From positions 1,240,001-1,304,000 of the forward strand of contig NZ_CP138921.1 of the NCBI RefSeq assembly GCF_047124445.1: a stretch of DNA of 64,000 nt, given 5' to 3'. The notes beneath the pieces were generated by a model that worked only from the letters and a program-made list of their open reading frames with translations, made no database searches and had not been told where the DNA came from. The DNA comes from Shimia sp047124445 (GTDB lineage Bacteria > Pseudomonadota > Alphaproteobacteria > Rhodobacterales > Rhodobacteraceae). The position numbers and the translations under genes are program-made. Numbering within the stretch: the first letter of the stretch is position 1; each line of letters opens with the position of its first letter. Shown piece by piece: positions 17,842-26,290 of this stretch.

Positions 17842-17929
17842 AAGTGGCTCCTCGGCACACGGTTGGTCCGTGGCGGGCTTACCAATTCTCAAACATGTTT
17901 GAAATAGAAGAACGGCCCGCCTGACGATG
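17842..17929 (-). promoter_or_regulatory. Putative cysS leader with alternative hairpins
   Basis: Between the Cys-rich ORF and cysS the minus strand has CTGAC-ATC-GTCAG (overlapping the ORF stop), GGCGGGC pairing with a later GCCCGCC, and CACGG-ACCAA-CCGTG just before the ribosome site. These could form mutually exclusive structures. No classical terminator T-run is present, so control of translation or Rho access is more likely than intrinsic termination. The regulatory role is inferred. Confidence 0.45.
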
Positions 17930-17977
17930 TCAGCAGGTAATGCAGCAGCAAATAATAATGGTGCGTACAGTGTTCAT
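17930..17977 (-). CDS. Cys-rich leader peptide of cysS (putative)
   Basis: This 15-codon ORF encodes MNTVRTIIICCCITC. Three consecutive TGC codons and a fourth just before TGA make 4 of 15 residues cysteine. AGGG lies 8 nt before the ATG. It lies 89 nt upstream of cysS on the same strand. Poly-Cys leader ORFs upstream of cysteine-related genes are known as ribosome-stalling attenuators in mycobacteria. Here the same logic would couple charged tRNA-Cys levels to cysS expression. The conclusion rests on composition and position only. Confidence 0.6.
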   Translation of the reverse strand: MNTVRTIIICCCITC

Positions 17978-18064
17978 GGCGGCGACCCTATGCGCGGCGC
18001 AAACGGCGGTCAAGCCTGACATCTCTGAATTGACCAATTCGCCACAGTGACGCACTGTGCCGAC

Positions 18065-18412
18065 ATGAGCCGCGACACTATCAACACCATCTGCGCCGCC
18101 TTCCCTGGCGCCGAACTGTCCGACCCATCCAGTGGAGAACATGACGCCTGGAAAGTGGGCGGCAAAATGTTTGCCTGTATTGGTGCTTCACAAACCGGTG
18201 TGTCCGTGAAAACGGACAGTATTGAAACCGCACAGATGCTGATTAACGCCGGTGTGGGCATCAAAGCCCCTTATTTTCACCGCAGCTGGATCCACATGCC
18301 GCTTGACGGCGACGCAGAAGAACTGCGCCACCGTCTGGGAGTGTCCTACGATATTGTGCGCTCAGGCCTGACGAAGAAGCTTCAGAACAGCCTGCCGCCG
18401 CGCGGCGAGTAA
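18065..18412 (+). CDS. MmcQ/YjbR family protein
   Basis: The 115-residue cytoplasmic protein has the YjbR pattern: an N-terminal FPGAELSDPSSGEHDAWKVGGKMFACIG followed by GVSVKTDS and KAPYFHRSWIHMPL. The fold is a double-wing/CyaY-like domain; a DNA-binding role is assigned to the family, but no specific target is known. ATG at 18065 is preferred; GTG at 18047 would add six residues. The 3' end overlaps the convergent EamA gene by 51 bp. Confidence 0.82.
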   Translation: MSRDTINTICAAFPGAELSDPSSGEHDAWKVGGKMFACIGASQTGVSVKTDSIETAQMLINAGVGIKAPYFHRSWIHMPLDGDAEELRHRLGVSYDIVRSGLTKKLQNSLPPRGE

Positions 18413-19396
18413 GGTCGCTTGTTTCGGGACGCGCACTTCACTTTCACACTCACCCGACCACATCCGCGCCCGCGTCATACGGCCCAGCGGCAGCGCTTTT
18501 GGCAACTGAACCGCCCGGCCCGTCTGCGCCAGAATGGTCAGCGCAATGCCAAGGCTTGTGATCGCAGCTCCGAGCCAACTCACCGGCCCATACCGCTCCC
18601 CGAGCAGCGCGACACCAACAATCAACCCCACTGCCGCCGCCACATAACCAATCTGGCTCAACATCACCGGCCCGCCAACGCGTTGTAGCTGGAAAAACGC
18701 CGGAATGGTCAGCGCCGCAGCCACCATCTGCGCCGCCGCAGCCCAGGGCACCTCCGCCACGCTATGCAGAGCAATCCCGTCGCCGCGCGCAACCATCACC
18801 ACAACCAGCGTCACAATCGCCACCATCTGGCTCCAGAACGCCAAAGCAATTGGGTGTTCACCTTCCGGCCAATCCAATGTGCGATAGACATTCCCCGCCG
18901 CCAGGATCAGCGGAATGGTCAGCCCCACCAAAGACCAGATCAACGTGCCATGCACACCGCCCCGGCCAAAAGCCACCATCAAGGCGCCTACCAGACCAAA
19001 GCCAATGCCAAAAAGGCCCAACCGCGATGGCGTTTTTAAGCCAAACAGGGAAGACACCGCCAAAGTCGCCACCGGTGACAAGGCAAACATCATGCCCACC
19101 TGCCCCGCGCCCAACTTAGGCACCAAGCCAAAGATCATCACGTTGATCCCGGCAGAGGTCACCAATCCGGTCACCAACACATAGCGCAGCAACTGTCCTC
19201 GCGGCAGGCGCAGCTGCCCGCGCAACGCCACAAAAGGAAACAGCGCCGTACAGGTCCCAACGGACACCAAAAGCGCCCAGACCATGGGCGGCACCCCCGC
19301 CGCCGCGGACAGCTTGCTGAGCGGGAACCCCACGCCCAGCAAGGTGCCACACCAAATCAACAAGCCAATCGGTCCGGCTTTCTGCAACTCAGGCAT
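18362..19396 (-). CDS. DMT superfamily (EamA) transporter
   Basis: This inner-membrane protein of 344 residues has two EamA repeats of about five helices each. They are visible as successive hydrophobic segments from GLLIWCGTLLGVGFPLSKL to WLGAAITSLGIALTILAQ. A ~45-residue hydrophilic tail, longer than usual, crosses into the convergent yjbR-like gene. Its ATG overlaps the end of the VOC gene by 8 nt, so the two are probably translationally coupled. SoxR control of this operon suggests export of a redox-active or toxic compound; this is inferred. Confidence 0.87.
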   Translation of the reverse strand: MPELQKAGPIGLLIWCGTLLGVGFPLSKLSAAAGVPPMVWALLVSVGTCTALFPFVALRGQLRLPRGQLLRYVLVTGLVTSAGINVMIFGLVPKLGAGQVGMMFALSPVATLAVSSLFGLKTPSRLGLFGIGFGLVGALMVAFGRGGVHGTLIWSLVGLTIPLILAAGNVYRTLDWPEGEHPIALAFWSQMVAIVTLVVVMVARGDGIALHSVAEVPWAAAAQMVAAALTIPAFFQLQRVGGPVMLSQIGYVAAAVGLIVGVALLGERYGPVSWLGAAITSLGIALTILAQTGRAVQLPKALPLGRMTRARMWSGECESEVRVPKQATLLAARRQAVLKLLRQA

Positions 19397-19763
19397 AGCT
19401 GATCACCTCATACTCGATATCTTCCGGTCCATCGAAGTAGAACCGTTTGCCCGGCTCATAATCCGCGTGGCTTTTGGGCACATAGCCCGCCGCCTTCACC
19501 CGCGCTTCCACCATGTCCAGATTCGCCACCACAATGCCGATATGGTTCAGTCCGCCATTGCGGTAGTAGCTCGTCTCCGCGTTCTGAATGTCGATGGGCG
19601 GCGCATAAAGCGCGAGATAGCTCTCCGTGTCCCCCACATGCACGGTGTAGCCGTCGTAAATCGAGTCCCCTTCCCAGCGGACCTGCCAGTCAAACAGCTC
19701 GCACAGGATTGCCGCCGTGGTCTTTGGGTCGCGCACAGTCAGGTTCACATGTTCCAGTTTCAT
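19389..19763 (-). CDS. VOC family (glyoxalase/bleomycin-resistance fold) protein
   Basis: The 124-residue product begins MKLEHVNLTVRDPKTTAAILCELFDW, the typical beta-alpha opening with a metal-ligand His. It contains GLNHIGIVVANLDMVEARV with a second His and ends GPEDIEYEVISY with the terminal Glu ligand. It may be a dioxygenase, lyase or small-molecule binding protein; the substrate is unknown. AGGAAGGA is 9 nt upstream of the ATG. It is first in an operon with the EamA transporter and faces soxR across the SoxR box. Confidence 0.88.
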   Translation of the reverse strand: MKLEHVNLTVRDPKTTAAILCELFDWQVRWEGDSIYDGYTVHVGDTESYLALYAPPIDIQNAETSYYRNGGLNHIGIVVANLDMVEARVKAAGYVPKSHADYEPGKRFYFDGPEDIEYEVISYA

Positions 19764-19800
19764 TGCTCTAGGTCCTTCCTCTGAATTTCTCGATGGACTA

Positions 19801-19831
19801 AGACTAATTCTTCAAGTTAACTTCATCACAA
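19801..19831 (-). promoter_or_regulatory. SoxR box within a 19-bp-spacer promoter
   Basis: At 19810-19827 lies CTTCAAGTTAACTTCATC, which shares the CAAGTTAACTT core of the E. coli soxS operator. On the minus strand it sits between a -35-like TTGTGA (19826-19831) and a -10-like TAGTCT (19801-19806). They are 19 bp apart, the overlong spacing typical of MerR-family activated promoters. It therefore reads toward the VOC-EamA operon. Confidence 0.8.
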
Positions 19832-19862
19832 GAACTTCTTTTTGAATAAAAACAGACACCTA

Positions 19863-20342
19863 ATGAAACCAAAACAAAAACTTCGTCTGCGCCCCACTGG
19901 CTTGACTATCGGATTTATCGCCGAGCGTACCGGTCTCGCGCCCTCCGCCATCCGATATTACGAAGAGGAAGGCATTGTGCATCCGCATCGCACGGACACC
20001 GGTCAACGCCGCTATGAACGCGCCGACATCCGCCGCCTGTCTTTTGTGATGATTTCCCAATCCTTGGGGTTTTCGATTGCCGAGATCCGGGAGGCGTTAA
20101 ACAGCCTCCCCTCCAACCGCACCCCCACCAAAGCTGACTGGCAAGCCATCTCGGAGCGCTTCCGCAAAGACCTCGACACCCGCATTGCACAAATGACCAA
20201 ACTGCGTGACCAACTCGACGGCTGTATCGGCTGTGGGTGCCTCAGCCTGTCCAACTGCAAACTCTACAACCCCGATGACCGCGCCCGCACCCGCGGCACC
20301 GGCCCGCGCTATCTGATGGGCGACACCCCGTCAGACCTGTAA
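19863..20342 (+). CDS. soxR: Redox-sensitive transcriptional activator SoxR
   Basis: This MerR-family regulator has 159 residues from the ATG. The winged-helix part IGFIAERTGLAPSAIRYYEEEGIV and RRYERADIRRLSFV is near 18-65. The C-terminal CIGCGCLSLSNC is the C-x2-C-x-C-x5-C motif that holds the 2Fe-2S cluster of SoxR. Oxidation by redox-cycling compounds switches it to an activator. A TTG 7 codons upstream is an alternative start; neither has a strong ribosome site. No soxS is nearby, as expected outside enterics, where SoxR directly controls pumps and oxidoreductases. Confidence 0.94.
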   Translation: MKPKQKLRLRPTGLTIGFIAERTGLAPSAIRYYEEEGIVHPHRTDTGQRRYERADIRRLSFVMISQSLGFSIAEIREALNSLPSNRTPTKADWQAISERFRKDLDTRIAQMTKLRDQLDGCIGCGCLSLSNCKLYNPDDRARTRGTGPRYLMGDTPSDL

Positions 20343-20530
20343 CTTCAATGTTCTTCTTGCATCTATCGTCCCGCGAGCGTCGCAACACGCTGCTCCAAAA
20401 GCAGGTGGTGCCGCGCACCGCCCATTTGCCCTAGCCGTTTTTGATAGAATTTTGCGTTAAACGCGCGGTACCTGCCTTATATCCTCTTGGTTTTACCAAA
20501 CGCGCTCTCCAGAGCCCCGGTTTAGTGACA

Positions 20531-20563
20531 AAAAAAGGCAGGCGCCTGAACAAGCGCCTGCCT
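20531..20563 (-). terminator. Terminator of the VCBS protein gene
   Basis: A perfect 10-bp stem (AGGCAGGCGC/GCGCCTGCCT) with an 8-nt loop is followed by seven T on the minus strand. Confidence 0.93.
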
Positions 20564-20582
20564 CAAACCGTGTCTTTGCCTC

Positions 20583-23500
20583 CTAGACAAACACGAAGTC
20601 GTCAGAGCCTGTGATGGTGATGGTGACCAATTCGGCATCCAAACCGCCAGCACCGTCATCAACCGTATAGGAGAAGCTGTCGGTGGCCGTTTCGCCGTTA
20701 TCCAGATGTTCGAACATGCCGTCAGCCGAATAGGTGAACGTACCATCGCCATTGTTGACAACGGACCCAAGGGTTCCGCTGTCATCAACGGTAAACACAA
20801 AGGTGTCGCTGTCGGGATCTGTGACGTCCGCCGCGACTGTGACAGACGGGCTGGGACCATTCAGTGTGGATCTGAACTGGGCGCCATCAACGCGCAGGTC
20901 GTCCGTCGTGAAATACTCGTAGTTCAATGGCCCAATCGAAACCTGTGCATCTACCGAGTAGCCATTGCCCAGATCAAGGCTAACGATGTCAAATCCGATG
21001 CTGGAAATGTTCTGGTTGCTGTCGCCAAACGCGATCCAGTCGCCATTTGACCGGTCTTCATCGCCGTTGCCGCCAACAACATCAAAGGTCGAGGCATCAA
21101 CGAAGTCTCCAACCCCGTCCACATAAACAACAGCTGCAAACCCCCATCCCACATTGTTGGGGTTGGCTTGCATGACCACGCCGTTGCCGTCGCTCAGGTG
21201 CTGGGCTGCAAGCTGGTCATAGGTGTTGTTCGCACCGCCGTCCCGCGGGATCGAAATGGCGGTGCCAGTGTCAAAGTCATAGACATAAAAACGCCCGTAG
21301 TTGGGGATCGTGTAGGCTCCGACGCTGGCCGAACTGAAGGCCGCAGGGTCTTCGGCAACTTCGCCTGTCACCGCCTCCGCAACCGGCGCATCATTCTGGC
21401 CGGTGATGGTCACCGTGACAATCTCCGTCGCAGTGCCGCCATTGCCATCGTCCACCGTGTAGGTGAAGCTGTCCGTGGCGGTTTCCCCAACTGCGAGATC
21501 CTCAAAGGCGCCGTTAGTGTCATAGCCAAAGGTCCCGTCACCATTGTTGGTCACCGCCCCAACTGTGCCGGTTGTGTCAACGGTAAAGGTATGCGTGTCG
21601 GAGGTATCTGCGTCAGAGACATTGGCCGCTATGGTGACCGCCGGACCATCCTCACTTGCCGTCGTCGATATGGCAAAGGCCACGGGGGCGTCGTTCGTCC
21701 CTTGCACGGTGATGGTCACAACTTCATCGGTGGTGCCGCCCTGACCGTCATCAATGGTCACCGTGTAAGCAATCTCCAATGTCTCTCCGTTTGCCAGATA
21801 ATCAAACACGCTGCTGGGAGCGTCAAAGCTCCAATCCACGCTCCCGCCTGATGCGGTGTTCGTGGAGTTGACCGTCAGGCCCAGAAGGCCCTGTACGTCC
21901 CCGTTCGTCAATGTCCCCACCGTGCCAGACACGGCCACGCCAGATACACTGGCCACATGCGTGTCAGTGACATCCACATCCTCAAACACCACCTGTCCGG
22001 AGGCGCTGCGCGCGGCCACGGTCACGTCATACTCAAGGCTGTTGTAGTAGAACGTTTCCCCTGGGTTATCATTGGACACCGCCAGGCTAAGACCGAGTGA
22101 GGGATCAAGCCATTCACCGGCGTCTCCGGACAGGGAGGTTGTACCGATCACGTTGGTCGCTCCAGGTCCGCCCGCCAGGAGGGTGATCTGATCGTTTGCG
22201 CGGTCAATAACGATGCGCACGGAGAAATTGTCAAGGTCACTGCCCAAACTGAAGAAGGTTCGGTCGTTGAGCGGCGGAGTTTCCGGAAATCCTACTCCAA
22301 ATTCGCCGCTGGCAAACACGCTGTCGGAGAAGAAACCAACGCCACCGCCGTCTATGGTGAAGATCGAAACATGGCGCTCCCCATCGGTCAACCCAATCAG
22401 AATATCCTGATCTCCGCCCGTACGTGTGTTGAAGCTGGTGATATTCACGATGACAACGTCGTCAGAGGCCAGATCCCCGGCGGCAAACAGGTCAATTTCC
22501 GTGTGCGGCACGCGGTTCACACCTTGCGGCCCAACGCGCAGAGCCTCCTCACCATTCACTGTGACCAGAGAGGCTGTCCCGGCGGTGCCATCAAAAAGCG
22601 TCAACATTTCCGCCGCAGAGAGCTCGTCGCCGAAATTGAAACCCGCGCGCACCGTTCCGGACGTATCAGAGCTCGCCGAAACCACAGGAGCGTCGTTTGC
22701 GCCCGTTACCGTGATCGTGACAGTCTCCGTCGCAGTGCCGCCGTTGCCGTCGTCCACCGTGTAGGTGAAGGTGTCTGTGGCGGTTTCCCCAACTGCGAGA
22801 TCCTCAAAGGCGCCGTTGGAGTTATAGTCAAAGGTCCCGTCGCCATTGTTGGTCACCGCCCCAACTGTGCCAGTTGTGTCAACGGTGAAGGTATGGGTGT
22901 CGGAGATATCTGCATCAGAGACATTGGCCGCAATGGTGATTGCCGGTCCGTCTTCACTAACCACGGCACCCACAGCAAGCGCCACTGGGGCGTCATTTTG
23001 GCCTTGAATTGTGATGGTCACGGTCTCAGTGGCGGTGCCGCCATTGCCGTCGTCCACCGTGTAAGTGAAGGTGTCTATGGCCGTTTCCCCAACGGCCAGG
23101 CTCTCAAAGGCCCCGTTGGGATCATAGTCAAAGGTGCCATCGCCATTGTTGGTCACAGCACCCAACGTGCCGGTGGTATCAACACTAAACGTGTGTGTGT
23201 CGGAAGCATCCACGTCCGAATAATCAGCCGCCACGGTGATTGCGGGGCCGTTTTCGTCGGAGGAGTCACTCACGGCGAGCGCCATTGGGGCGTCATTTTG
23301 ACCTTGAATTGTAATTGTCACCGTCTCAGTAGCCGTGCCGCCATTGCCGTCATCCACTGTGTACGTGAAGGTATCTGTGGCGGTTTCTCCGGCAGCAAGG
23401 CTGTCAAATGCCGCGGTCGGATCATAGCTGAAGGTGCCATCCCCGTTGTTTGTGACAGTGCCCAGAGTGCCGGCCGTATCGATGGAGAAACTATGCGTGT

Positions 23501-24293
23501 CGTTGGTGTCAACATCGCTGTAGTCCGCGGTCACGACAATCGGGCTGTCTTCTGTCGCGGTCGCCGAAACCGCCAAAGCTAAAGGGGCGTCGTTTTGCCC
23601 TTCGATAGTGATGTCATAAGTCACCGTGGTGGTGCCGCCTTGCCCATCAGAGATGACAAGCGTGACCGTTTCGGTGGTGCTTTCGCCAGCGCCAAGGTTG
23701 TCATATGCGCTGCCGGGATCAAAGGTGACGGTTGTCCCGCCGCCGACACCGATCTGCCCAACCTGGCTGACACCGCTGTTCTGCGTGGTCAGGGTGCCGC
23801 TGCCGGTGACGCTGGCCGAAACCAGCTCCACGGTGGAGCCGTCCAGATCATAAAAATCCACTTGAAAGCTCAAGGGCTCGCCTTGCGACGTCTCCAGACC
23901 GTCATCTCGCAATATGACAAGCGGATCGTTGTTGGACCTCAGGTCCAGCGTGAAATCGTCAAACTGCAGGACCTCAAAGCTGTGCAAGAAATCATAGCCG
24001 TCGGCCCCCTGGACAAGGTTCCAGCGCCCACATCCAAAGCTGAGCACTTTATAATCCAGTATAGAGCCAGAGAAGATTGCGGTATCGGTGCCGCGGCCAC
24101 CAAACATCACGTCGTTGCCGCCGCCGCCTTCAACGGTATCGTCCCCGCGGCCCGTAAAGATAAAATCGCCATGGTCAGACCCCGTGACGTCATCATCCCC
24201 TCTTCGGGTCCAGATAAATTGTCCGTGGGATGCACCGGAGGCATCCACTTCCATGTCTTTGTTTCTCAGATAGCCACGACCACGATATCCCAT
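20583..24293 (-). CDS. Large VCBS-repeat protein with N-terminal RTX motifs
   Basis: This 1236-residue acidic protein is probably extracellular. RTX-like GRGDDTVEGGGGNDVMFGGRG lies unusually near the N-terminus (about 45-75). From about 165 come six or seven VCBS/cadherin-like repeats of ~95 residues with the signature (A/T)DTFTYTVDDGNGGTATETVTITI-GQNDAP. Two ~200-residue insertions, starting GFNFGDELSAAEML and GAYTIPNYGRFYVYDF, interrupt the series and may be ligand-binding domains. The C-terminus (TITGSDDFVFV) resembles a type I export end. No signal peptide is visible. An adhesin or biofilm role is likely by family. It is closed by a strong terminator. Confidence 0.85.
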   Translation of the reverse strand: MGYRGRGYLRNKDMEVDASGASHGQFIWTRRGDDDVTGSDHGDFIFTGRGDDTVEGGGGNDVMFGGRGTDTAIFSGSILDYKVLSFGCGRWNLVQGADGYDFLHSFEVLQFDDFTLDLRSNNDPLVILRDDGLETSQGEPLSFQVDFYDLDGSTVELVSASVTGSGTLTTQNSGVSQVGQIGVGGGTTVTFDPGSAYDNLGAGESTTETVTLVISDGQGGTTTVTYDITIEGQNDAPLALAVSATATEDSPIVVTADYSDVDTNDTHSFSIDTAGTLGTVTNNGDGTFSYDPTAAFDSLAAGETATDTFTYTVDDGNGGTATETVTITIQGQNDAPMALAVSDSSDENGPAITVAADYSDVDASDTHTFSVDTTGTLGAVTNNGDGTFDYDPNGAFESLAVGETAIDTFTYTVDDGNGGTATETVTITIQGQNDAPVALAVGAVVSEDGPAITIAANVSDADISDTHTFTVDTTGTVGAVTNNGDGTFDYNSNGAFEDLAVGETATDTFTYTVDDGNGGTATETVTITVTGANDAPVVSASSDTSGTVRAGFNFGDELSAAEMLTLFDGTAGTASLVTVNGEEALRVGPQGVNRVPHTEIDLFAAGDLASDDVVIVNITSFNTRTGGDQDILIGLTDGERHVSIFTIDGGGVGFFSDSVFASGEFGVGFPETPPLNDRTFFSLGSDLDNFSVRIVIDRANDQITLLAGGPGATNVIGTTSLSGDAGEWLDPSLGLSLAVSNDNPGETFYYNSLEYDVTVAARSASGQVVFEDVDVTDTHVASVSGVAVSGTVGTLTNGDVQGLLGLTVNSTNTASGGSVDWSFDAPSSVFDYLANGETLEIAYTVTIDDGQGGTTDEVVTITVQGTNDAPVAFAISTTASEDGPAVTIAANVSDADTSDTHTFTVDTTGTVGAVTNNGDGTFGYDTNGAFEDLAVGETATDSFTYTVDDGNGGTATEIVTVTITGQNDAPVAEAVTGEVAEDPAAFSSASVGAYTIPNYGRFYVYDFDTGTAISIPRDGGANNTYDQLAAQHLSDGNGVVMQANPNNVGWGFAAVVYVDGVGDFVDASTFDVVGGNGDEDRSNGDWIAFGDSNQNISSIGFDIVSLDLGNGYSVDAQVSIGPLNYEYFTTDDLRVDGAQFRSTLNGPSPSVTVAADVTDPDSDTFVFTVDDSGTLGSVVNNGDGTFTYSADGMFEHLDNGETATDSFSYTVDDGAGGLDAELVTITITGSDDFVFV

Positions 24294-24407
24294 GATACCC
24301 CTCCAAATTTGTCACGGGACCGCTTGCGCGCCCCAACCCTCTAACAGATGTGTGTGCCCGGACCCAGGGCGGAAATCGCAAAAACAGATTAAATTTTAGG
24401 AATTTGA

Positions 24408-24614
24408 GTGCCGCAGCGACAATCGCCCAAACGGGTGATTGTCATCGACGAAACAGAAAGTTGTTTCTTTGGAAACAGCAATGCGGTCAAGATGCTGTTG
24501 GGGACTTGGGGAATACGCATGACATCACACAATCAGACCCTGAACAGCTGGTCTTTTCTCTGTATTGGCGCGCGACGTGAGGGGGAGACCGCTATGGCGG
24601 CGCTGGCACCATGA
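24408..24614 (+). CDS. Small protein upstream of histidine kinase
   Basis: This 68-codon ORF starts with GTG, and AGGA lies 6 nt upstream. Its stop overlaps the kinase start as ATGA, which points to translational coupling. The peptide has a hydrophobic beta-strand (KRVIVID) followed by ETESCFFGNSNAVKMLLGTWG, loosely like the opening of a receiver domain, but too short for one. Function is unknown. It may alternatively be a leader that only opens the kinase ribosome site. Confidence 0.5.
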   Translation: MPQRQSPKRVIVIDETESCFFGNSNAVKMLLGTWGIRMTSHNQTLNSWSFLCIGARREGETAMAALAP

Positions 24615-26290
24615 GCCAGGCCCTTGCGCCGCCAACAGCGCTCGAAATTCGGGCGGAAGAGGCGCGGATGTTACGCGCGCGTGCCATGGGGTCTGCCCGG
24701 TCGGTGCTAATGCTGATCGGTTTGATTGCGATCAGCCTGGCTTCGGTGCATCTCTATCGGGAGGCATTGCTCTGGACCGGTCTGGCTTCGACGATGGTTG
24801 CGGTCACCGTTCTGTACGCGCGGTATTCGCAGCTTTCCGAGGCCGACCCGCAACAGGTGGACCGCTACCTGATGGGGCACATTGCAATATCGGCGTGCAC
24901 CGGTCTGCTGTGGGCGATGGGCGCCATGCAACTCGCAAGCCCTGACTCCGAACTTCAAACGTTTCTGGCGGGGCTGTTTCTGACATCGATCACCGCCGGA
25001 GGGGTGATGGCGGGCACCGTGTACCGACCGGGATATCTGGCGCTCGCACTCTGTGCGATTCTGCCGTTTTGCCTGTACCTTTTGATCGCCATGGAAGGTG
25101 TGCAGCGAATATACGGCGGCTTTCTCCTGTTTTATCTGAGCTTCTGTTTCACCACCAATAAGACCGCCAGCCAGAAGTCACGCGACGCTTTGGCCGCAAA
25201 GCTGACAAGCCGGAAGGCGGAGGTGGCTCTCAAAGAGTTTGCCGAAGCAGCCAAACGCCAGCGCGCGAGCAAGCGGTCCTTACAGGCCATTCGCCACGAC
25301 ATGGCGCAGCCTTTGCTGGCCCTGCGAAATTTCCTGGCCGAAATGGACCGCAAGGCCTCCTCGCCCGAGCACGCGGTGCTGGTGCGCCAAATTCGGCTTG
25401 CCTTGGTTAGCCAGGAAGCGCTGGTTGACGAACTCGCAAACGTCACAGTTCCCGTAGCGGAGGCGGCCAAGGACAGGATTGACGTGTCCGCGCTTTTTGC
25501 TCAATTGCACGGTGAGTTCCAGCCGCAGTTTGCGGCGCTGGGCTGTGATTTTATCATCCACGAAGACCTCGTCGAGGTTGAAAGTGATCGCGCAAAACTC
25601 GAGCGCATTCTGCGCAACTTCCTCAGCAATGCGGTAAAATATGGCGCAGCTGGAGGGCAGGTTGATCTCTCGGTTTTTGCTGAAGGCAAGGACAGTGTTT
25701 GGCAGATCACAGACAAGGGGCCGGGCATGACCGCGGAACAGCTAGTGATGGTGCAGAAAGGAGAGTCGCTTCCGGCCTCTACCACCGGCAGCGGCTTGGG
25801 GCTCAGCATCGCGCATCAGCTCACTCAGGAGATAGGCGGATCTGTTGACATTGCGTCCGCCAAAGAGGTTGGCACAAGCGTTGAGCTGCGCCTTCCAAAC
25901 ACAGTGCCTCAAGCCTTAAACGCGCAAGCATTGGTGTTGGTCATTGGGCAGGAAACCTTGCCGAACATGGGCCGTTGGGCTGATTTGATTTCTTCGTGGG
26001 TGTGGATGTTTGCCCATGCAAACACCTGTGCCGAAGCTTCGCAGATGATTGCGGTACTGGGGCAAATCCCGGATCTGATAGTGCTTGATCCTGCCGCGGG
26101 CCAGACTTTTGAGGCAGGTGATTTGCGCGCACTTTGCGAGCAGGCACCAGTGCTGCACTTGCTACGTCCGTCACATCCGCAAGAACCTTTTTCAGAGATG
26201 GACACCCTCGCGTTGCCGGACCAGGAAACCGAGTTGCGTCGCGTCTTAGAGCGTCACCTTCAGAACAGCGCCAGTTCGCGGGCTCTTTGA
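24611..26290 (+). CDS. Membrane histidine kinase with degenerate receiver-like tail
   Basis: The 559-residue protein has six N-terminal hydrophobic segments (about 30-180). A DHp domain follows with the phospho-acceptor His229 in RHDMAQPLLALRNFL, and then an ATPase domain with FLSNAVKYG, DKGPGM and GSGLGLSIAHQL. The last ~120 residues look like a receiver fold (LVLVIGQE ... DLIVLDPAAG). The N-terminal acidic pair is missing while a VLD Asp is kept, so it is probably a pseudo-receiver. The 3' end overlaps the convergent NarL-type regulator by 31 bp; that protein is the obvious partner, though this is inferred from adjacency. Confidence 0.87.
   Translation: MSQALAPPTALEIRAEEARMLRARAMGSARSVLMLIGLIAISLASVHLYREALLWTGLASTMVAVTVLYARYSQLSEADPQQVDRYLMGHIAISACTGLLWAMGAMQLASPDSELQTFLAGLFLTSITAGGVMAGTVYRPGYLALALCAILPFCLYLLIAMEGVQRIYGGFLLFYLSFCFTTNKTASQKSRDALAAKLTSRKAEVALKEFAEAAKRQRASKRSLQAIRHDMAQPLLALRNFLAEMDRKASSPEHAVLVRQIRLALVSQEALVDELANVTVPVAEAAKDRIDVSALFAQLHGEFQPQFAALGCDFIIHEDLVEVESDRAKLERILRNFLSNAVKYGAAGGQVDLSVFAEGKDSVWQITDKGPGMTAEQLVMVQKGESLPASTTGSGLGLSIAHQLTQEIGGSVDIASAKEVGTSVELRLPNTVPQALNAQALVLVIGQETLPNMGRWADLISSWVWMFAHANTCAEASQMIAVLGQIPDLIVLDPAAGQTFEAGDLRALCEQAPVLHLLRPSHPQEPFSEMDTLALPDQETELRRVLERHLQNSASSRAL

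Noticed and set aside
20583..24293. Regularly spaced repeats as a CRISPR array
   Set aside because: The repeat unit is about 300 bp, encodes VCBS protein domains and lacks spacer character.
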